Below are positions 1 to 11,439 of a DNA stretch of 64,000 bases, one piece after another; within the stretch, counting starts at the first letter, position 1; each line of letters starts with the position of its first letter. Below the pieces are notes generated by a model. The model searched no databases and was not told the DNA's origin. It was given only the letters and a program-made list of their open reading frames with translations. The position numbers were made by a program, and so were the translations under genes. Origin of the DNA: Eretmocerus hayati (lineage: Eukaryota > Arthropoda > Insecta > Hymenoptera > Aphelinidae); NCBI GenBank assembly GCA_029851415.1, contig CM056741.1, forward strand, positions 67,694,282 to 67,758,281, written 5' to 3'.

Positions 1-2
1 AA

Positions 3-329
3 ACAGATGATGGTTCGAGGAGAAGTAGTCAAATTCCAGCTGTCAGGCACCCTTCAGTGATTGTGAAACACACAGACTCAGCTTGTGTTTTGACCCCAGT
101 TCTCAGAAATCTTCATGAAATCACATGCTTGGAAGGACCTTGTGCATTTTTAGATGTCTTGAGCCCTCCTTACGACACTGGAGATTTCGGGGAAGGAAAA
201 AGACCATGCACATTTTACAAAGTGGCTGCAGGTCTAGAAAAGTCTGAGAATGTATACTTAACAGTCACAGATGTACCTCCTAGGTTCTATTCTAAGAGTT
301 TGAAATACATGGGTCAACCTCTTAGATGA
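3..329 (+). CDS. ADO: 2-aminoethanethiol (cysteamine) dioxygenase, C-terminal part
   Basis: This is the last coding part of a plus-strand gene cut by the left window edge. The frame is open from base 3 to the TGA at 327-329, about 108 codons. Residues such as LDVLSPPYD, and a cysteine followed two residues later by TxxK (CTFYK), match what I know of the C-terminal half of the ADO/plant-cysteine-oxidase family (PCO_ADO). ADO is a non-haem iron thiol dioxygenase that oxidises cysteamine and N-terminal cysteines, feeding the N-degron oxygen-sensing pathway. The iron ligands and N-terminus lie upstream of the window. An AG at 5-6 could be a splice acceptor, so the exon may begin at 7. The gene runs toward MARCHF5, tail to tail. 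Family assignment is from recalled motifs. Confidence 0.75.
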   Translation, partial: TDDGSRRSSQIPAVRHPSVIVKHTDSACVLTPVLRNLHEITCLEGPCAFLDVLSPPYDTGDFGEGKRPCTFYKVAAGLEKSENVYLTVTDVPPRFYSKSLKYMGQPLR

Positions 330-1908
330 GCCAAATGAAACTAATGCCAGTCTTTTCTCATTTGAATGCCATCTGGAATCAAATACTCGAAGACTTGTGA
401 GTCGAGGTGTTATTTTTATTCTGAGGTGCTTCAAATGAAAAAATAATGATAGGAGTTACAACTTCCCTTGAATAATGATAGACTACCTTTTTGTAAACAT
501 ACTTACATTTAACATAAGTGTTATAGTCTCGGCTATAGTCAATAGTAGTCATGTAATATTTGTTGATTTGTTTGAATTAATGGCAATGGCTACAATACAA
601 TCCTCCAGATTTGTCTTTGTTAACTTCCACTTTGATAATGATAGGTTGTAGATGAACATCTTCCTACCAACTCTAATGATGTAAAGACTGCACTAGTTCT
701 TATCATTCAAATTACCTTACTTCATACAAAATACAATGAAAAGTTGTTGAAATTTTCATATTTCTAAGACTTAGCTAGGATCGTTGTCACACTTAGTCTT
801 GGATTCTATTAAAGATACATCAAAAAGCGTTAAGGAATAATCACTATGTTAAAGGAAAAAAATTCTTCAAGCTATCGTAGTTCAGACTTCAGTTGTAGTA
901 GAAAGTCTGGAAATCCATGTTTTAAATCATATACATTTCTGTTAATTAATCACAAAAAGTAGACTTGGAGTGAATTATGTGGTTATGGAAATATTTGAAA
1001 TTAATTCCATGGTTTTCCCAGAAATGTAAATACGACATTACTTCCTAGCCAGGCGTTATGATGGATGATGGTGGTTGACTGATCAGGTGGTTTGGAGTGA
1101 GAAAAAAAATTGTTGATGTAGAAAATAAAAACTGAACTCACAGCTTCTGTACACATTTGTCAGATTAGCTGTTGATCTTCTGTGAACCCAACCACAAAAT
1201 TTTGATCTTTTAATAAAAACGAATACCAGAAATGATTCCATTATTCATGCAAATTTTCCACATGATTTATGGTCAAAATACATTATAGTATTGTAATATT
1301 TTTTATTAGATACGACAGTGAACAAGTATTCTATGGCATTTCCTTCATTAGGTTTAAAGTTTAAAGTCTATGTATGTACATACAATGTCCAATTATAGGA
1401 ATAAAATATCATGATGAATAATCAAGCTTCAATGAATACAAAAATAAAATTCCTGGTAATATCAAAAGATATTTTCAACCATTGGCATTGGTAAATATAA
1501 ATATTCAATTTTTGGAGAGTTAACAAGGATACCTCAAAGACTAAGACCGAACTGTTTCAAATTGCGCGAATGAAACGATGAGGTATTCATCATGAATGAT
1601 GCGTATTTAGCACAGAGCGAATCGATGGTTTCTGATATTGGCACCATCTCTGTGATCTTGTATTTGAATTATTGAATGAACAATATTTTATTCATTCAAG
1701 ATCTTTCTCTCAAAGTGTTCCAGACTGAGATGTATAGTAACACAATAATTTTCAAGAACCTGTACATACTTCCAAATAATGACCAGAGCTAATCGGTAAG
1801 CTTTGATAGCTTCTTAAAAGGAGGTAAGATATTACTCATGTTTTGTGCTAAGCCATTTGTACAAGATGTATACTATTCAAGTTCCTGGAAATCATCTTCG
1901 GCTAACAA
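330..1908. other. Convergent 3' intergenic/UTR interval between ADO and MARCHF5
   Basis: AT-rich DNA with no coding exon I can support. It should hold the 3' UTRs of the two convergent genes. Plus-strand AATAAA polyadenylation hexamers occur at 1124-1129 and 1400-1405 and could serve ADO. No repeat family was recognised. Confidence 0.5.
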
Positions 1909-4900
1909 TCAATTAGTCTGATTATCGTCGATATTCCTCTGTCTTCTATACAATGCTATATTATTCTCGGTGTAGTCCATAATGCGTCTCTGACGTTGCC
2001 TTATGTATTGTTGCTGTTTGTGATAGATTTTGAAAGCTCCTTTAATTGTTATGAATGCTACTCCACCCTGCACAGTATGAGATATCATCTTATTATACTA
2101 TCTCAGATTGTCGAATCATTTTAGACATAATGATGAATTGGAAATTCAAGAAAAGCTAATATTTACTATAAGGCAATGCGATCACCGTGAAAACTGGACC
2201 TTGTTCTCAATTTTCTCAAATTATTTGTCGATTTGAGTAAAACAACAAGTTGTCTGACACTAATTAATATGAAACTTTTTTTCATCAAATCGTCATTCAG
2301 CTCGTATCGCCAGTATTGGAGAAAAACGTGAACGAAAATATACGTATTTTTTAGCCTTGGAAGTATCTGAGATCAAGTTTTTTCCCATTTGTCCAATACC
2401 GAATACGATTTCGGTTTGGGCTGAACAAAGATCTGTTAAATAAATAACACGAACGATGGTTTGACAGCTCGTCTCAGACTTTGGATAATTATAATTTTCA
2501 TGTGTGAATGGAATTTCTTAGTCGTGGTGCACGGCGCCCGCATGTCGCTGAGAAGATACAACATCTGATAGATTAGCTTGTTAGGAGAATTGAGTGGGGC
2601 ACCTAATGTGGCCATTTAAACGAGGTCGTCCATCAAATGTTTCATCTTCTTGCTCATTTTACACTATTTCCTTAAAAGTGATCTTTGTTTTTGAAGACTT
2701 TTCTCACCAATAACGTCCTCTGGAAATTCGAGTTCACACTATAGAACAGTATTCTGCCACACACTGTTGCGATTGTCGGTAACAAAAGGGCTCCACATAA
2801 GATTCTGGTGCTTGAGACTGGATCAGTCATAGGCGGGACATCCTGAGATCGCGCGCCATCATCTTCAGGGCAGCTGAAAAATGAAAAGATCGATTCGAAG
2901 ACGTGGCAACATTTGATGCTTAAATACTCACGAAATTGGACGAAGAAAGACAGTTTCATCTTAAATCACTTCTAGATTTGAATATTTAATGAGTTCAAGA
3001 GGGCTTTTATAAGCATCTAGGCTCAATAATTATTCCTGATGATAATCAGTATAACAGATGAGCGCATACTATATATACTTGTACTTACTGGCACTTTAGG
3101 ACCCGTTTCAAGAGAGGAAGTTTATACGCATGTCGCCTGAATAAATTAAGAGCTTGGTCTTCCCAGTCAAGCATCTTGCCCAAAATTAGCATTATTGGAA
3201 TGGTCGGCAATCCGACCAGCAATACTATTGGATCAAATTGTTCCATCACGGATAGGCCATCCTCATGCCCCATCACTTGCATCACAGTTACAGCTCCAAA
3301 TGTGACCGCTGTCCAGTAGACACAACCAACAACAATGCCTGCTGCAATCAGAGGGCAAACTCGAAATATGAGTCCATCAATTGTATCTAGAATCACTACT
3401 AGAGGACCTAAAACAGAAATGATTCAGATATAAATTATTCCAGTTGAGATACACTACATTCATCTACATCTAGGCTATGACGATCTTCAATTTCTGAGGA
3501 AATCATCGTTCAACTGTGAGAGATTTATTACCCATATTTGGATATACAATTATGTACTCTGTATTGCATTGAGGACATGCAACATGAGCACCAGCCCGCC
3601 CTTTCTGTTTTTCATCAACCCATCGTTGTATACATCGTTGATGAACCCATTTGGCTGTACCTCGACAATGGCAAGGTTTCACCCATGGGGCTGTGATATC
3701 ATCTTCATCCGTTGCAAAACATACCCAGCAGTATCTTTTGCTGAAATTGAAACGAATTAGAGATATGATATCTGTTGAATTCAAAAGATCAGTAGATGTC
3801 ATTCATGGTGAAAGATGAGAGGAACACGTCAATATAGAGGTTTACCTAAACATGATCCAAGTGGATAAATTTAAAAAAAATACTTCAAGGAGAATGTGAG
3901 CTTCTTGGATTTTAGTAAATTTTTCTCCAGAATATCAGGGAAAAGTCTCAATCTTACTAATTTTCCAAAATAAGTAGAAAGCAGCGATACTGTCAAACTT
4001 TCATCCAGGTCAGATATAAATCAGCACATGAATCATAAATTCAGAATAAGTAATTTGAAAAAATGTGACTCAAATCAGAATAAGTCCCTCTTGAAAATAG
4101 AGGCTTCCTATTATAATGATCTTAGCCAATGGAAGTATTGTGGCAAAGCTCACTGATTTAGAAAAACATATGGGTAACCGCATCCCAAAGTGAATATAAA
4201 AACAATCTTTTTTTATTCTGTCGTACATGTGCAACAGAATTCCTTTCATGAAAGTATATCAAAATTGAAATTAAGTAAGTAGCACTTTAGTTCAACAATA
4301 AAAATAGACCATATTAGTGAGATTATATTGGATGTTAAACTTTAAACCTCTAAGCCTTCTCACGATTCATGACTTGTTGTTAGTTGTCAAACTTCACCCC
4401 TGCTGCACTCAGTATCATTTCTACTTTGATTCTTTGAAGTGAGTGAGGGTGTATAGCAACGGTTTGATGAGCACTTACTCATCATCAGGACTTATTTGTG
4501 AGATACTGGCTGTCGTCTGGTTTGGAGATAGAGCTCCATCCGTTACATCATAAGAAAAATCATAGTCCTCTGCATCAGATGTGGGATTTCTGGTGAAGTC
4601 CTCTGGAATAGATGAATGATGATGAAAATAAGTCTAATCATTTTGAGAGTTTAGTTTAGCCAAAGTGAAAATGACAAAGTTCTTTTAGAGCATTGGATCC
4701 CCACTCCTGAGGGTGTAATGGTTTGGAGAAGTGGCACTACCTAGACTTACCATCGAGTATTGAATCTTCCTGCATGAAGTTTGAGCTCAGCCTTCTTAGA
4801 GTTTCCTCTAAGTTTGAAAGCCGGCTTAGGTTGGAATGTGATGTCCCTGGTTCAACACGGACGATTCTTCCTTGCTGGTCAAGGCCAAAAGAGACGTGTG

Positions 4901-4919
4901 GTGTACTATTATTGGACAT
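1909..4919 (-). CDS. MARCHF5: E3 ubiquitin-protein ligase MARCHF5 (mitochondrial RING-CH ligase)
   Basis: Six coding exons, all joining in phase on the minus strand: 4751-4919 (ATG), 4479-4602, 3532-3740, 3089-3407, 2708-2873 and 1909-2067 (TGA). They encode about 381 aa. A C4HC3 RING-CH domain spans residues about 102-156 (CWVC, CHC, H131/C134, CPQC). It is followed by hydrophobic segments in exons 4 to 6, as in MARCHF5, a polytopic outer-mitochondrial-membrane ligase that ubiquitinates fission and MAVS-pathway proteins. The C-terminal tail is rich in Gln and Arg. The vertebrate protein is about 278 aa and its RING starts near the N-terminus, so this one carries about 100 extra N-terminal residues, rich in Ser, Asn and acidic residues (exons 1-2). 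The start is the first ATG after an in-frame TGA. Confidence 0.9.
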
Positions 4920-5721
4920 TATTAACCATTCAAGACCTACTGGTCATGTTGCTGGAAGAAAAGCATATTGGGTCAAGCTATGAAGATGGTGCAATTAATG
5001 AGTTACAGACAAGATTCCAGCAAATTGATTCTTGTGATTCAAGTCATTTTCCAAGAGTTAAAATGCCTTCTATATGTGCCCTACAGTGGACATTTGGCTG
5101 AAGAAACCTCGGTATTGTTTGCTAAAATCTAGTTTGGAGTGCTTGGAGTATAGGTATGCAGTGAAGAGAAGCTGAATAATGATCCAAAGCAAAGATGCAG
5201 AGGTGTCCCTGATGTCAAGAAAGAAGAAACTGCCACTTGTACAGAAAAATTATGCAAACTCGTCCCAAATGCATAGATCAACGAGGTGATTACTGCAAAA
5301 AAAGTATTGGATGCACCTACATACCTAGGTACATAAATATGTAGAAAGCGAGCTATCAAGCAAATGACTTGTATTACGAAGATTATTGGCAATTGTACTG
5401 AACGTTGCAGCAATTAATCCAAGGAGAAGCTGCAACTAGATCATATACGTACTCAAAAAATTCTCTCAGACTGCTGCAATCACGCAGACGATTGAAATAT
5501 CCGCAGCAAATCAGCTGCCCGTTATAGAGGTTAGATGAAGATTGTAGACTGTAGAATGATGTGAGAAGGGCCGTTGAATTGATTATTATTATTCTTGATG
5601 ACACTGATGTTTTCAATATCACTAGCCAGATAGGTTGACACCTGAACGTTTTGGAAGCATCATTTATTGATGTCACTTACACTCTTACACATTATGATGG
5701 GCACTATGGAAGATCATTACC
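4920..5721. other. MARCHF5 upstream region
   Basis: Likely promoter and 5' UTR of the minus-strand MARCHF5 gene plus unannotated AT-rich DNA. Short open frames occur on both strands, but I see no splice-consistent coding exon or family match. It ends at the foldback element beginning at 5722. Confidence 0.35.
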
Positions 5722-7080
5722 CCGTCAGTGACTACGGAAGCCGAAGTGGCTCACCGGTAAGTTACCGACCGGTGGCGCAAATCACCCACCGGTTGGTGAT
5801 TTTTCAACCACCAACCGGTGGGTGGTGGAAAAAATTGAAAATCGTAGTTTTTGCGAAAAATGCGTGATTTTCACGCAAACAAATGCTTTCCCCCCGTCAT
5901 ACGAAGAGAAGGGTACATGATAGCCGTGTTGGAGTGAATAAAATCGCTTTAAAATTTGTCTTAACCGGGATTTTGTGGTTTGTGCCAAACCTAACCTACA
6001 CAAAGTATGTATTCACATACGTTTGACATACATCTGCACATAACTCGATTTGAGGCTCATATTTTTGACCCAGGGATCCAAAAATTTTGGGATAAGGTGA
6101 CAAGTGTACCTAATACGCCCCCACTGGTTTAGCTTTGTTCTCAACTTTGACCTGTTCAGTATTTTTTCGAGCTGTCACGATTTCCCCAAATATTGATTTC
6201 CCGCAAGCTCGAGAAAAGGTGTGCCTAATTTGCCCCCATACGTAAGGCCTACTTTCATTTCTTCATATTAATTAAATGATAAGGGAATCAATTTTGGATC
6301 GACCCCGGATGGTTTCTGCGTCTCCCAGAAATTATTGAGTGAGTTTCTGCATTTTTCGTCTTTACACACTTCAAAAATCGCCAACGAAATTACGTTTAGT
6401 GAAACCGGTGCCAAAAATTTTTGTTTCGACCAATGTTAACGTACATTTAGAGCATTCGATTTCTTTCTTCGAGGCCTTTGAGATCCGTTTCACCCGTAAG
6501 CTATATTTCGATTTAACGGAAAACCTATGGAAGTGTATAGGCCTTACGTATATATGGGGGCAAGTTAGGCACACCCTTTCTCGAGCTTGCGGGAAATCAA
6601 TATTTGGAGAAATCGCGACAGCTCGGAAAAATACTGAACAGGTCAAACTTGAGAGCAAAGCTAAACCAGTGGGGGCGTATTAGGTACACTTATCACCTTA
6701 TCCCAAAATTTTTGGATCCCTGGGTCAAAAATATGAGCCTCAAATCGAGTTGTGTGCAGATGTGTGCAGATGTATGTCAAACGTATGTGAATACATACTT
6801 TGTGTAGGTTAGGTTTGGCACAAACCACAAAATCCCGGGCAAGACAAATTTTAAAGCGATTTTGTTCACTTCAACACGGCTATCATGTGCCCTTCCCATC
6901 GTATGACAGGGGGAAAGCATTTGTTTGCGTGAAAATCACGCATTTTTCGCAAAAACTACGATTTTTAATTTTTTCCACCACCCACTGGTTGGTGGTTGAA
7001 AAATCACCAACCGGTGGGTGATTTGCGCCACCGGTCGGTAACTTACCGGTGAGCCACTTCGGCTTCCGTAAGTGACGGAG
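5722..7080. repeat. Large foldback element with a second element at its centre
   Basis: The sequence from about 5722 to 6252 is repeated in inverted orientation at about 6536-7080, so the whole 1.36 kb is a near-perfect palindrome around a loop of about 280 bp. The tips begin near GGAAGCCGAAGTGGCTCACC. Identical short ORFs on opposite strands (5782-6003 minus, 6800-7021 plus) are a by-product of the symmetry, not genes. The central part (about 6093-6709) has its own ends beginning ATAAGGTGACAAGTGTACC, resembling two other elements in the window (8366-9150 and 56050-56805). This suggests one element inserted at the axis of another. No transposase frame is present. Confidence 0.85.
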
Positions 7081-8189
7081 TCGAGTCCTCACCTACCCTA
7101 CCTTACTCACCAGCTCACCAAGCACCACCAAGCACACTACTGATGTGCACTGATGACTCTCATATCTATGGATTTGGCTGCGTTGCATTCACCTATATAA
7201 GTATGCCCTTTCCCTGCGCGCCGTATACCTGCACCTCACGATCACACAAGTACTTACTTACCGCATGCATGTGCAATAGGCTCCAAGTGCATACAAAAAA
7301 ATTTTGTACTCGCTTGCATTACACGCAGTGTGTGGTGTTCAAAACGTAGTGTATATAACCAAAGTACGATCGGAAATTCGGAAGTGAAGAAATCGGGAGA
7401 CGGTTTGAAAATATCGCAAAACTTCCAAACTTCCACATAGGTAAATCAAATCCCTCCAAAAGCTTGGCCAAAACATTATTCCTTCGGTTTATCAAAAATT
7501 TTTCCTTCAACTCAAAATATGTAACACCATATATAAATTTGCTCGGGCAAATCAGTGGCCTTCATTCCTGTTACGCAAAAAATTTCCGAATGATAATTGG
7601 CTGTTAGGGACAGATCATACGCAACTACAGTAGAACTTGGTTACTCCAATGGACCCGCAAGATTTGCTCGCTATAGCCGAAGTTGACTCAAAATGTTAGG
7701 AACTCCGTGTATATAATATGTAAATGGAGTGATCAATTGATCATCTTACAATAGAGAAATTTCATTTAATCGAGTTTCACTCCAAAAATGGACTTTATCA
7801 ATGTTACACACAGATATAGATTTGCAGTCAAAAAGATGAATATAAAATGGAAAGCCGATTCAAGGAATGCAATATGGCAATATGGGGACTTCACTGATAA
7901 TTATAAGATACTTCACTGGGACCCACTTCTATGATAATTATGATCTACAAAACTGTATCTTCCATGAAATCAGTGATGAATGTTATTGTTTCTTGGCTCC
8001 GAATTGAAGATTGTATTTATAAACAATGTTTCTCAACTTTCAATTGTATGTACAATTGTAATTGTACAAAGCCACGTGGTGAGAAAACTCATCATCAATA
8101 TCTTCAATAGTGAGATAAAAATTGTTTAAATCTTCAAGATTGTTGAAATCGTTGACCTGCTCACATCGTAGACCTTACAAAACTCACTA

Positions 8190-9305
8190 GGAGCACCCGC
8201 GTGTTGTGGGCCACGGATTCGGATGAAACTCTGGGGGTAGTCTCCTTTCGCACCACCAAATTTGGAAACCTAGAGCCGCACTTGCAAATGCCCTGCCGCT
8301 TTTAAACTACAGCCTATGACATCAGCATTCCCCATATGCATGGGCCCATGTTCAAAAAAGATATAAGGTAAGTGTACCCAAGTTGCCCCCATTAAGCCAT
8401 TTTCTCGATAACTTTGACCAATCTCAATACTTTTCCACGTACTTCGACTCATTGTGAAGTTTGTCTCAAGACCTTCACAATAAGCTAAGATACGCCTTAT
8501 TTGAACGAACTGCAGCTGAGCTGTCTCAATTTTGCCAAAAAAAGATTTTTAAGAGTTCACAAAAGTGTGTACCCAACTTGCGCCCGTCGTTTAAAGCAAT
8601 GTAAATCAGCGATAAATTGCAAAAATTCGTTTCCATCCGTTATCATAGCCGTGTAATCACGTTTGAAGCTTTTCGCTGGTCCAAACTACTTTGACGCGAT
8701 AAACACGTTCTGGGTGGTGAAAAAGTCGTTACTATGCACCCTTTAAGATAACCATATGGGGGCATGTTGGGTACACTCCGGTGCGGGCCTTCTTGCTCCA
8801 CAAAGCATTCATCTCCGTATTTTGCTAATAGAATAGCTGCAAATTCGAGTTTTGTAGTTCTAAAGAACGGATTTTGAAGTTCTTCAAAAAAGGAATCAGA
8901 TGTGCTAAACCACGTTGAGATTGGTGGATCTAAAGAAAATTTGCCACCGCTTTTATTGAACGCAATTTGCTCAGTGAATTCTTAGCTGCGCAAACACGAA
9001 AAATGAAAAAACTTTGCATTTTCTGAGAAACGCAGAAATGATTCGGGGTGGATCTAAACCACTTAGTAGTGCCAATGCACGAGATCGGCATATGGGGTCA
9101 AGTTGGGTACAGGGGCAAGTTGGGTACTACACACACTTACCTTACATAGATATATCCGTAAAAGCTAATGTTATGAGCTGGAGCTGAAGAATGGTTGGGC
9201 ATTTGCAAGTGCGGCTCTGAATGGGGTTTTCAATTTTTGGTGATAAAAGGAGATCATCCCAAGAGTTTCAGACAAATTCGTGTTCCGCAACCCCTGGGTG
9301 TTCTT
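8190..9305. repeat. Foldback element interrupted near its centre
   Basis: Left arm about 8190-8305 and right arm about 9200-9305 are imperfect inverted repeats sharing blocks such as GGGCATTTGCAAGTGCGGCT. The arms resemble those of the intact foldback at 9615-9938 (ACGGATT, GAAACT and GGAGA blocks in the same order), so they look like one family. A separate TIR element (8366-9150) occupies the centre. Confidence 0.65.
8366..9150. mobile_element. TIR element with TAAGG...GCCCC ends (family T)
   Basis: The left end reads TAAGGTAAGTGTACCCAAG, then TTGCCCCC. The right end in reverse complement reads TAAGGTAAGTGTGTG, then ACCCAACTTGCCCC. G-rich motifs of the form GGGGGCA(A/T)GTTGGGTAC recur inside (about 8757 and 9095-9125). 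Subterminal sequence shares blocks with the element at 56050-56805 (GTACTT, CTCATT, TCAAGAC) and with the centre of 5722-7080 (AACTTTGACC). I see no transposase and do not know the superfamily. Confidence 0.6.
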
Positions 9306-9614
9306 CGTCAGCATTATTTCGTCCTTTCAGCGCAAATGCTTCCTTTCCATCAGTTTCCATGTTGCTTGTATCGATTTTACTGATTTCATAATATGATGAT
9401 ACCTGTTTACAGTTAGTGCCAAGCTCTCAAATTCACCATCGCGTAGTGTTGAATTGAAATCGTATCTGCAGCAGATAATCTGCTCGCTATAACGGAGGTC
9501 CAAATTCAAATTTGGGCCAAATTTTTGCTTGTTACAACCGAGGTCTCGTTATAACCGAGCCCATCATAACCGAGTTCTACTGTATTATGCAACTGACATT
9601 TGGTTCGTTTTACT

Positions 9615-9938
9615 AACCAGGAGACGTCATCACATCCGGAACACGGATTTGGCTGAAACTTTGGGAATAGCCTTCTTTCAGTGCCAAAAGATGAAATCCA
9701 AAATTATAACGCTCAAGCTTTCCCGAGCTACAACCATGGGCATTAGCATTGCAGGTATACCTTTATGTATGATTTATAACATGGGCCCCTATGGGCAATA
9801 CTGATGTTTTTGGACGTAGCTCGAAAACGCTTGAGCGTTAGGGTCTGTAATTTTGGGTTTCATCTTTTGGCATTGAATGAAGACTATTTCCAAAATTTCA
9901 GCCAAATCCGTGATCCGGATGTGATGACCTCTCCTGGT
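9615..9938. repeat. Intact small foldback element (same family as 8190-9305)
   Basis: Inverted arms of about 115-125 bp start with ACCAGGAGA at the left and, in reverse complement, at the right. They share CATCACATCCGGA, ACGGATTTGGCTGAAA and ACGCTCAAGC blocks. The loop contains ATGGGC repeats. No coding capacity. Confidence 0.8.
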
Positions 9939-10605
9939 AAGTCGCACTCTCCAGATAATTCCTAAATTACCACGTGATTAACGATTGATCAGTGAATTAG
10001 AAGAAAATTGTAGTTATATTCACATTTTTCACTCAGCGTGCGAACACTTCTTCAATACTGAGGACCTGTTCATTTTCTGGCTTAATTTAAGCATGAAAAT
10101 TCTTTGTTGAGCTCAGAATATGGGATTCCAAAGAAGAAATTTCCGATCGATAATGTTGGATTATGTTTTCACCCCCGAGCTCAAAAAATTCCATTTCTGC
10201 ACCAAGGAATATACTCATCGTGACCTTATCGATCGTGTGACTTTTGCGCATTTGCTTCTTTCGAGTATGACACATTGTTAAGGACCACCTTCAATATTGT
10301 GTTCTGCCATGTTTCTCAAATCAACTATCGGAGTCCAGAAGGTATATAAGATGTACTCGGACTCGGAACTCGTGACGTTCAGTCTGCATGACGCTTTTTG
10401 CGACAGCGATCAATATATTTCTTGGACATTCCAAACTCAATCGGTGCAAGTCCTTTCTGTTATCAATTTTTGATTTTCTTTACCGAAGTCTATTCAATTA
10501 TATGCCGAGGAATTTATTTTTTCAAATCGTGCAGATGATAATAGTATAGCAACAAGGGGTCAAACAAAACTTTTCGCACGAGTCACCGCATGAGTGTGCA
10601 AATGA

Positions 10606-10690
10606 GCCGTTTGCGCACAGTTTCATCATTTGCACCGTGTGCGCAAATCCGTTTGCGCATGGCGCAAATAATGAAACTGTGCGCAAATAA
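10606..10690. repeat. Short hairpin built from TTTGCGCAC motifs
   Basis: TTTGCGCACAGTTTCATC at about 10609 pairs with the reverse-complementary GATGAAACTGTGCGCAAA-like arm ending near 10690. The surrounding 10540-11450 interval has many further copies of TTTGCGCA or TGCGCAAA, as does 23450-23520. It looks like a decayed repeat family. Confidence 0.6.
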
Positions 10691-11439
10691 CTCATAATGT
10701 AACTCGCCAAAAAATACGCAACGATTGAAATAAACTCAACATTATTAAGCGGCGGAATTGTTGACGTGAAAATGTAGCCATTTCTGACTCACTAGTCAAT
10801 ATTATGACAGGTACGATCGTTCCCAATTAAAAGCCATCGACTAAAAGTCATCCACCTTCACCAAAGTGAAAACCTGTTACGTATATATGCCAGTACGATC
10901 GTATACTCGGGAGGGGCGAGGGGGTACGCAGGGCGCAGGAGCGGGGTCCAGGAACCGAAGCCCCCCGACTGTAAAAATATTGTGAAAAATATTTCAAAAA
11001 AAAACTTCTCATTTCATGTTTCAGATTCAAAATCTGGTTATGTGATTTTCCAATATTTGGAAGTCTATAAAAATGTATAAAATATCTCTTGCCCTTCTTT
11101 CATGAGGTCCCTCGTTTTTGAGCAATTATTTCGATCTCAGCCTGGAGCCGAAAATCAATCGCTGAGAGGCGAGCTACAGCCTCATAAACTTGGCGAGGAA
11201 TACATCCAATCGTCGTGATTTCTGGAAATTTTCATTGATCTTGTTCTCCCATTCCACAGCCTGGACTGCACGATTCTGAGAGTTTCATCTTCAGTTCAAA
11301 GAGATCTGCTTTCCGCATGCGCAAACGATATTTGCGCACTAATTTATGTTTGCACCGTGCGCAAATGACCAATTCGCACACGGTTGAGTGATTTGCGACA
11401 TGCGCAAAAAGAAAGTTGCGCACAGTTTTGGCATTTGCA

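Larger units (their letters stand above)
7628..9582. mobile_element. pogo/Tigger-like (Tc1/mariner) non-autonomous element, degenerate
   Basis: The left end reads CAGTAGAACTTGGTTACT and the right end, reverse-complemented, reads CAGTAGAACTCGGTTATG. Both are flanked by TA (7626-7627 and 9583-9584). CAGTAGAAC followed by an imperfect CGGTTATAA-type tract is typical, to my knowledge, of pogo/Tigger-type Tc1/mariner ends with TA target duplications. No transposase reading frame survives. The interior is filled by other repeats (see 8190-9305 and 8366-9150). Confidence 0.65.

Noticed and set aside
5782..7021. Two nearly identical 73-codon ORFs on opposite strands
   Set aside because: They are mirror images produced by the inverted arms of the foldback element and have no other sign of coding.
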